From Diatrype stigma (Eukaryota; Ascomycota; Sordariomycetes; Xylariales; Diatrypaceae): a stretch of 64,000 bases of DNA. The translations under genes and the position numbers were made by a program. The stretch is from the NCBI GenBank assembly GCA_022225965.2, contig JAKJXP020000023.1:1-64000 (forward strand), read 5' to 3'. Shown here in pieces: positions 57,677 through 64,000 of this stretch. The notes beneath the pieces are model-generated. The model made no database searches. It saw nothing but the letters and a program-made list of their open reading frames with translations, and was not told the DNA's origin. Each line of letters begins with the position of its first letter. Within the stretch, counting starts at the first letter, position 1.

Positions 57677-58914
57677 TCATGCGCTCTTAAGCTTCTCCGT
57701 GAGCTCGGGCACTTTCTCGAAGAGATCCCCGACCAACCCGACATCCGCCACCTGGAATATCGGTGCGTCGGGATCCTTGTTGATCGCCGCGATGACCTTG
57801 CTGTCCTTCATGCCCGCCAGGTGCTGGATGGCGCCGGAGATGCCCACGGCCAGGTACAGCTGCGGCGCCACGACCTTGCCGGTCTGGCCGACCTGCAGGC
57901 TGTTGTCGGCGTACCCGCTGTCGACGGCGGCGCGCGAGGCGCCCACGGCGGCGCCGAGCGCGTCGGCGAGCGGCAGCATGACCTTGTCGAAGTCGGCCTT
58001 GGACTTGAGGCCGCGCCCGCCCGAGACGACGCGGCCGGCGGTCGCCAGGTCGGGGCGGTCGGACTTGGCCAGGTCCTCCGACACCCACTCGGTGGTGGAC
58101 TCGACCTTGGGGTCGACGCCGTCCTCCACGGCGGCGGAGCCGCCCGCCACCTCGGCGGCCGCGAACGCCGTGCCGCGGATGGTGATGATCTTGATGGCGT
58201 CGGAGGACTCGACCGTCGCGATGGCGTTGCCCGCGTAGATGGGCCGCACGAACGTGTTCTCGCTCTCGATGGCCGTGATGTCGGAGATCTGCTGCGAGTC
58301 CAGGAGCGCGGCCACGCGCGGGAACAGGCCCTTTCCGAACGCGGTGTGGCCGACCAGCACGTGGGTGTAGCCTCCCTTCTTGATGTTCTCGACGAGCAGG
58401 GGCGCGTAGTTCTCGGGAAGGCCCTATATGATGTTACATGATGATCAGCGACGAGAAAATCTTGCGGGCTTCAATGCGGGATGAGACAGGCAGGGAAAGC
58501 GCGCAATATATGTATATGTGTTTGTCTGCGTCTGTGTGTTCGTGTTTGAAGCATGCGATGCGATGGGTGGGTGTGCCATACCCTCTCGTAGGCCGCGTTG
58601 TCCACGGCAATGATCTTCTCAACCCCGTCTACCTTGGCGGCCTCCTCCGCCACGGACTTGATGTTGCCGCCGGCGACGAATGCGTGAATGGGGCCTCCCA
58701 GCTTCTTCGCGGCGGTGATGGCGCTGAGGGAGCCGTGGTTCAGCTTGCCGTCCCGCTGCTCGAGGACGGCCAATGAGGAGAGCAGCCGCCGGAGGGCTGC
58801 GGCCGGGCCGAGCGATGGTGAGAATCCATTGACGACAGATGCAGAGCAAGGCCGCAGCAAGCTGCTGCCAGCTGCGGCGCCCCTGAGAGCCGTTCGTCTC
58901 GCTGCTGAGAACAT
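57677..58914 (-). CDS. AIM45: Electron transfer flavoprotein alpha subunit
   Basis: CDS complement(57677..58423, 58582..58914), 359 residues. The 158-nt intron has GTATGG and a CATATAG acceptor. ETF alpha pairs with ETF beta in the mitochondrial matrix, where it takes electrons from acyl-CoA and amino-acid dehydrogenases and passes them to ETF-ubiquinone oxidoreductase. The N-terminus is a mitochondrial presequence ([17 protein letters not shown]). Domain I follows, with [19 protein letters not shown] and [12 protein letters not shown], and [20 protein letters not shown] crosses into exon 2. The C-terminal FAD domain carries the family signature [18 protein letters not shown] and the end [20 protein letters not shown]. 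The length is standard. The yeast homologue is AIM45. It sits tail-to-tail with ARH1 (stops ~125 bases apart) and head-to-head with the Rsc8-like gene. Confidence 0.95.
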
Positions 58915-59826
58915 CGTCGGTGGGGATGCAGGTGAGAGAGCGGAAGTTGCGAAACTAGGTTCGTTTCGCCTGCTTTCCGAGAACCAGAGGGGCTTGAATC
59001 CGGGAGCGGGAGCGGGAGCGGGTAGGGGTAGGAATTGCAGGTGCCCTTCGTCATCGGCCTTTCAATCGGCCAAGAACCGGAGCAAGGACGCTACCGAGGT
59101 ATTCGTAGTACGTTTCGTACATACTTGTAGGTAGTACCTATTTGGAATTATTCCAGGCTATCACTGGGCTACTATCACTGGGGCTCAAGCTGCAGGTGGT
59201 CTGAGCTCTGATGCTCCCGTACCGTCCACGCACGGGTACTACCAACGTATGTACTTCGTACCACAGCTTACATACCAGACGCTAGAGAACCTTAAATCCA
59301 CATGTGGCCTGTGCACTGTCACCTACCAGTACCTACATACACACCCGGACCTATTGTCAGAGCTGAGAGCCGGACTGCCCAGACTGCCAGGTGCTAACTC
59401 ACTATTGTGCTGCTGCTGTCTGTCGCGGAAATTGGCCAAAGATTTCTCCAAACGCGTGCTGCTGGTGAGATCCATCCACCAACCGTCATCCACCATCCAC
59501 CATCCGCCATCCACCGTCCACCATCGACATCCAACCTTCAGCCTTCCTATTTTCCGCAACTTTCGCATCGCATCGCATTCAACTTAATCCAATTCACTAC
59601 CGGATTGTCATAAATCACCCCCAAGCTTCATGGAAGTTGCTTCCTCTTCGGTATCGAATGCGACTTGAGAAGATTTTCTGTATCCAACTTAACACTTGTT
59701 GCGCTTCCTGACAGTTGCGCGCCTGTATTAATAATTCCTTCTCAAATCCATTTCCTGAGCCGTCTCTACTAGGTTTCTCGGCCTTTGTGACCCGCATCCC
59801 AAGACACTAAGACAACCTCTTACACG
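58915..59826. promoter_or_regulatory. Divergent promoter region ETF alpha / Rsc8-like
   Basis: This 912-bp spacer between two start codons has a GGGAGC repeat (59001-59020) and a CCATCCACCATCC repeat (59470-59530) that reads openly on both strands without meaning. No gene or named site is supportable. Confidence 0.45.
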
Positions 59827-62044
59827 ATGGATGAGCAGAACGTTGGCTACGGCTCGCCAGCCAACCCTGGCACTCCGGGCGGAAATGACATTCTATCACA
59901 GCCACCCCTTCAAGCCGATTCAGCAGGCCCCTCTAATCAATCCGAAGGTAAGATAGATATCGATACCGAACAGAATGCTACCTAGCGCTGTAGGAGCCAT
60001 GCTAGGGACAAATGATCAAGGACATCACTAACAGTGCACCACGTAGACGTCCAGATGTCCGGGATCTCTGCCGTGGAGCCCTCGATCAAGCAAGACAGCA
60101 CGACTCCTGCACCAGCCGGTACCTCAGACAATCCACTTGATGCCCCTGAGGAACCTCCCGCTGAGACTACCCTAGCTAAGGAAGATGAGGAGATGGGCGA
60201 GGCTCAGACGGAACCGAAGGACGGCCAAACACAGGACAAGGAGGGCGACGAGGCTGCCCCCGGCGCTGATGGAGCTCAGGAAGCCAAATCCAAGGAGAGC
60301 ATCGAGAACGCCGCTCGGGAACACCTTATCTCTCAGACACATGCTATTGTCCTACCGAGTTATAGTACTTGGTTTGACATGAACACGGTCCACGCCATTG
60401 AGCGCAAGGCACTCACCGAGTTTTTCAACAACCGCAACCGAAGCAAAACCCCCCATGTCTACAAGGATTACCGCGACTTCATGATTAATACCTATCGTCT
60501 GAACCCCGCTGAATACTTGACCGTTACTGCATGCCGACGAAACTTGGCTGGCGACGTCTGCGCCATCATGCGCGTTCATGCATTCCTCGAGCAATGGGGT
60601 TTGATCAACTACCAGGTAGGATTGTCTATGTTATGAGATCAGATGACAAGCTGCTAACAATCCGTAGGTCGATGCGGATCAGCGACCATCGCAAGTAGGC
60701 CCGCCCTTCACCGGTCACTTCCAGGTCATCTGCGATACACCTCGCGGACTTCAGCCATGGCAGCCATCTGCGGATCCAGTTGTGCTCGAAGGTGCCAAGC
60801 ACCAGGAAACCGACCGAAAAGCAAGCACTGCTGCTACTGCTGCCGGTGAACGGAACCTAGAGATCGGCCGTAACATTTATGAGGCGAGTGCCAAGGGCAC
60901 GAAACTCACCAAGTCTGAAAGTAAGACGAACGGAGAGGCTGCGACCACGAATGGCACCGCCAGCGCTTCGCCTGGTGTAGAGGATAGCCTGAAGGCGCCA
61001 GTTGTCAAGATCAACTGTCAAACATGCGGCGTTGACTGCACCAGAGTCTACTACCATCTGCCTGAAGCCAGCTCAACTACTAAGACCAAGATTGATGTAT
61101 GCCCAAGCTGTTACATGGAGGCGCGGATACCAAACAACCAGACAAACACCAACTTTGTCAAAATGGAAAACCGCGCTTATTCTGCCCTTCTCGATCGGGA
61201 CTCGCCCTGGTCTGATGCCGAAATTCTGCGCCTTCTTGAAGGTCTCGAGAGGTATGATGAGGACTGGGGTGAGATTGCCGAACATGTCGGAACGCGTACT
61301 CGAGAAGAGTGTGTTCTACAATTCCTACAACTCGATATCGAAGATCAATATCGGGAGTCGGAAGCTCCTATCCATCCCCCGGCTGGTCTTTCGATGCTTG
61401 GCAGCCAAGGTGGTTTCCCTCCATTCAGCCAAGCGGATAATCCTGTCATGTCTGTTATTGCCTTCCTTGCAAGTCTGACGGATCCTAAGACGACTGCGGC
61501 CGCGGCTAAGAAGAGTGTGGAGGAGTTGCAAAACGTCCTTCGCGGCAAGATCGAAGGTAGCGACGTGGCGAGGATCAATGGAAAGGGTAAAGAGAAAGGA
61601 GGCGACTCCATGGACCTAGACATTCGGCAGGAAACAACTACAACTACGACCACGACCACGACTAGCACATTGGCTAGTATACCCTTAGCATCGATGGGTG
61701 CCCGCGCTGGCGGCCTTGCCTCCCATGAGGAGCGAGAAATGTCGCGGCTGCTTTCTGCTGCCGTGAATATCACTCTTCAGAAGATGGAGTTGAAGCTTAA
61801 GTACTTTGACGAGATGGAGACTATCATACAGGCGGAACGGCGCGAACTAGAGAGAGGACGGCAGCAGCTCTTCTTGGATCGCCTCAACTTTAAGAGACGG
61901 GTTCGAGAGACACAAGAAGGCCTCAAGGCCAATGGGGATGTGAAGGTCATGGATGGGAATGGCTTGACGTTCACCTCTGCACCGCCACTGAGCTCAGTCC
62001 AACCACTTGGGGCAAACGGCAACATTAAGAGTTACGAAGCATGA
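59827..62044 (+). CDS. RSC8: SWIRM-ZZ-SANT chromatin remodelling subunit (Rsc8/Swi3)
   Basis: CDS join(59827..59947, 60047..60615, 60668..62044), 688 residues. Introns are 99 and 52 nt. The product is a core dimerising subunit of the RSC and/or SWI/SNF remodellers in the nucleus. The order of domains is diagnostic. An acidic Glu/Asp-rich N-terminus (~1-135) comes first. The SWIRM domain at ~140-230 ([20 protein letters not shown], then [18 protein letters not shown], then [14 protein letters not shown]) ends exactly at intron 2. A ZZ-like zinc motif at ~308-345 has CQTCGVDC and CPSCY. The SANT domain at ~367-415 begins [22 protein letters not shown]-terminal leucine-rich coiled coil (~560-640) supports dimerisation. 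A Thr run ([16 protein letters not shown]) lies just before the coil. The size fits Rsc8/Swi3, and which complex it serves cannot be told from this locus. Confidence 0.93.
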
Positions 62045-63714
62045 AGGGGCTAGGTTGCATTTTGGGGTTGCATCAACCCCCGAAGGGTTTTAATGATACC
62101 ATGGCAGTTGAGCAGTGTCATAATCACTAATTGTTTTGCCGCCCTGGTGATTGTAAAAGTGACGAGTCGAAGCTTTTTTCTCGGAGAAAATATGTGCCAG
62201 GTCACTTGTCCTCTGGGCCTAAGCTAGAGATGGATAGGAAGAAAACTTCGGTGTATACGGCGAATCAGGGGGGGAGAGATTCAGGATTGCTGCTGGTCTA
62301 TATGATTTGCGGTTCTTTGGTGGCGTTTTTCGGGGTGATCAATCATCGAGGAATCATCGGGCTTTGTTTTCTTCCTTGCTTTCTTCCTTTTAAATTTCCT
62401 ATCTTGTCTGTGCAAGTATAGTCTCGACAGTGATTTCAAAAGGGTCACATGTATCACCACAGAGGAGCCCAGTTGCGAATGAAAATAATCCTTGCTGTTA
62501 ACCAGTCAACCAGTGTCTGTGTCATTGTGCTGTAAGTTGTGTGTTGATTCGGTATAGTTGCCAAAATCGAGGGGGTATGTTAACTGGTCATTTTGTAAGT
62601 CCAGACGTAGATCCGCTGCTCTGGGTGAGTAAACAATACGAGCTCCGTACTATCAAGGCCTTCGGCCACTTTTCATATATTCCCCTTGAGGGTAAGGATC
62701 CTCAGTCGACCAAGTGATTTCGCAGTATGCCATCCATGTAATTAATTTCTATAATGACAACATTACCATCGACGGCACAAATCTAGAACGCTAGGTGCTG
62801 AGACAATGAGAAGCCAGAGATGTCCTGATGCCGTACTGCTCTATCTAGACATACTGAATGTATACATGTTTAGGGCATACCTCCGTTGCAACCATCCCAC
62901 TGTCCGCTCTACCCCTATAGTGATAGATAGATAGCACTCTATTGTGCGACTGGCTAGTCACACCAACTGTAACACGTTCGCCCGCCTCCTCGAGATATAT
63001 CAACCTTGCCTACCTCTGGTATAGGTCATAAGCAATACTCATCACCTTGTAAGTGTTTGGGGCCATTCTAATGATGGCATAGGCTTCACCAGGGAGGCCA
63101 AACCCGACGAGAAAAGGAAAAGGAGGCCGTACGTATTTAGTTGGGACGAATCTTTAGTGAGTTGACATCGTTCGGATTTACTCCTACAAAGTTAGACCAG
63201 CCTAGCCAGCCAGCCTACCTACAGACCTGTACCTAAACACCAAAAGCTACATATGCAAGCTACCATGACCATGGGGTATTATATCATCCCGTCCATGCAA
63301 ATGCGAAACACAAAGATGCCAATATGCACCATGCCGGTATGCCAGGGAAGACAAACGAGAAAACCCGAGGAAGAGAATCAACCGTACGCCGCCGACAAAA
63401 CTCCTGGTTCTCTCTTGAAACATGCCTCTCTCCCTCTCATGCATGCTGCTCTTTTTCAAGAACGGGTTTCCTCTACAGATATGCCTTGACTGACTGGTTC
63501 CCTGTCATCAAGTTTTCCCCTTTCCAGTTTTCATTGCTTGTTACCCCTTTTGATACATAAGTCGAGGTTTTCATCATTCGTTCCGTTCGTTTCCGTTCGT
63601 TCGTTCGTTCGTTCGTTCAATCGTTCATGCGTTCAGTCATCCTTTCATATACTCAGCCAGTCGTTCGTCCAGTTGGTTGGTTGGTTGGTTGGTTGGTTGT
63701 ATCAGAGCATCCAA
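62045..63714. other. Spacer with tetranucleotide repeats
   Basis: This 1.7-kb spacer between the Rsc8-like gene and the tail of the last gene has open frames below 100 codons with no recognisable content. Two tetranucleotide microsatellites lie at its right end. Confidence 0.5.
63573..63699. repeat. TTCG and GGTT tetranucleotide microsatellites
   Basis: (TTCG)n with TTTCCG variants occupies 63573-63618 and (TTGG)n occupies 63672-63699. They lie just downstream of the stop codon of the partial minus-strand gene, so are probably in its 3' untranslated region. Confidence 0.85.
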
Positions 63715-64000
63715 CTAACCACCAGCCCGGCGCTGTCTCTCCTCCTCCCACTCGGCACGGTAGGCAACCCGCTCATCCCAGTGCTGCTCCGGTCCCTGCT
63801 CCTGTTGCTGCTGCAGGCCATTCTTAGCGGCAGCCGCAGCGGCTCTCCGGCTCTCCTCTCGGAGCCTCTCGCGGCGGGCCTCCTTCTCGCGCTTCTGGCG
63901 CCGGATGTCGGCCTCGATGCGGTGGGTGACCTTATCACCACTGCCGCGACCGGAGCCACTGCCGCCTCTAGCAGCAGTGGCGCCGCCGGCGTCGAGCACC
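63715..64000 (-). CDS. 3' end of an unidentified gene (partial)
   Basis: The last 95 codons of a minus-strand frame enter from the right edge and stop at 63715. There is no ATG inside; the first in-frame codon at the edge is GTG (Val), so the start lies beyond the window. The visible tail is Gly/Arg/Ser-rich, then a strongly charged helix (RRQKREKEARRERLREESRR), poly-Ala, poly-Gln and an end WDERVAYRAEWEEERQRRAGG. This looks like a solvent-exposed or coiled C-terminus. I do not recognise the family. Confidence 0.6.
   Translation of the reverse strand, partial: VLDAGGATAARGGSGSGRGSGDKVTHRIEADIRRQKREKEARRERLREESRRAAAAAAKNGLQQQQEQGPEQHWDERVAYRAEWEEERQRRAGG

Noticed and set aside
57821..58441. 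206-codon plus-strand frame over the ETF alpha gene
   Set aside because: Antisense shadow of a clear ETF alpha coding region; low-complexity Gly/Val/Asp composition.

Overview
This window looks like nuclear chromosomal DNA from a filamentous ascomycete (Pezizomycotina; Sordariomycetes is my best guess, from gene style rather than from any search). The reasons are short spliceosomal introns (mostly 48-160 nt) with CTAAC/CTGAC-like branch sites, GC-rich coding exons, AT-richer spacers full of short TAGG/CCTA/TACA repeats, and a gene content (Zn2Cys6 factor, Rsc8, Lsb6, Ddi1, Rrp8) typical of these fungi. There are no operons, CRISPR arrays or prokaryotic features. I rebuilt the exon structures by hand. 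Every joined CDS below stays in frame across its splice sites and ends at a stop codon.

Layout. 1.5-5.0 kb (-): SNF2/RING helicase of the Rad5/HLTF type. 5-11.3 kb: gene-poor, with one small RS/Arg-rich hypothetical gene at 7.6-8.2 kb (-). 11.3-14.1 kb (+): type II phosphatidylinositol 4-kinase LSB6. 14.1-23.6 kb: gene-poor tract holding a ten-exon SAM methyltransferase gene at 19.5-21.2 kb, which is invisible as a long ORF. 23.6-24.2 kb (+): mitochondrial GatB/YqeY protein AIM41. 25.7-28.6 kb (-): gamma-tubulin complex protein GCP2/Spc97, divergent from 29.4-30.5 kb (+) 20S proteasome alpha5 (PUP2). 31.0-34.3 kb (-): six-exon Zn2Cys6 transcription factor. 34.3-38.9 kb: gene-poor. 38.9-40.8 kb (+): rRNA methyltransferase RRP8, convergent with DDI1 at 41.6-43.1 kb (-), whose start codon is split by an intron. 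43.1-46.4 kb: gene-poor. 46.4-48.0 kb (-): SERINC/TMS1 membrane protein, divergent from a nodulin-like MFS transporter at 49.7-51.5 kb (+). 52.5-54.9 kb (-): four-TM membrane protein of unknown function, divergent from ARH1 (55.7-57.6 kb, +). ARH1 is convergent with the ETF alpha subunit (57.7-58.9 kb, -), which in turn is divergent from a Rsc8/Swi3-type chromatin remodelling subunit (59.8-62.0 kb, +). The 3' end of one more minus-strand gene enters at 63.7-64.0 kb.

Most genes are conserved housekeeping functions: DNA repair/chromatin (SNF2, Rsc8, Ddi1), proteostasis (Pup2, Ddi1), ribosome biogenesis (Rrp8), microtubule nucleation (GCP2), lipid signalling (Lsb6, Tms1) and mitochondrial electron transfer (Arh1, ETF alpha, Aim41). 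They are not a functional cluster. I see no convincing new multi-gene system. The most noteworthy items are the hidden methyltransferase gene in the gene-poor tract, the split start codon of DDI1, an in-frame translatable intron in the transcription factor, and lineage-specific low-complexity insertions inside the LSB6 and RRP8 catalytic domains.
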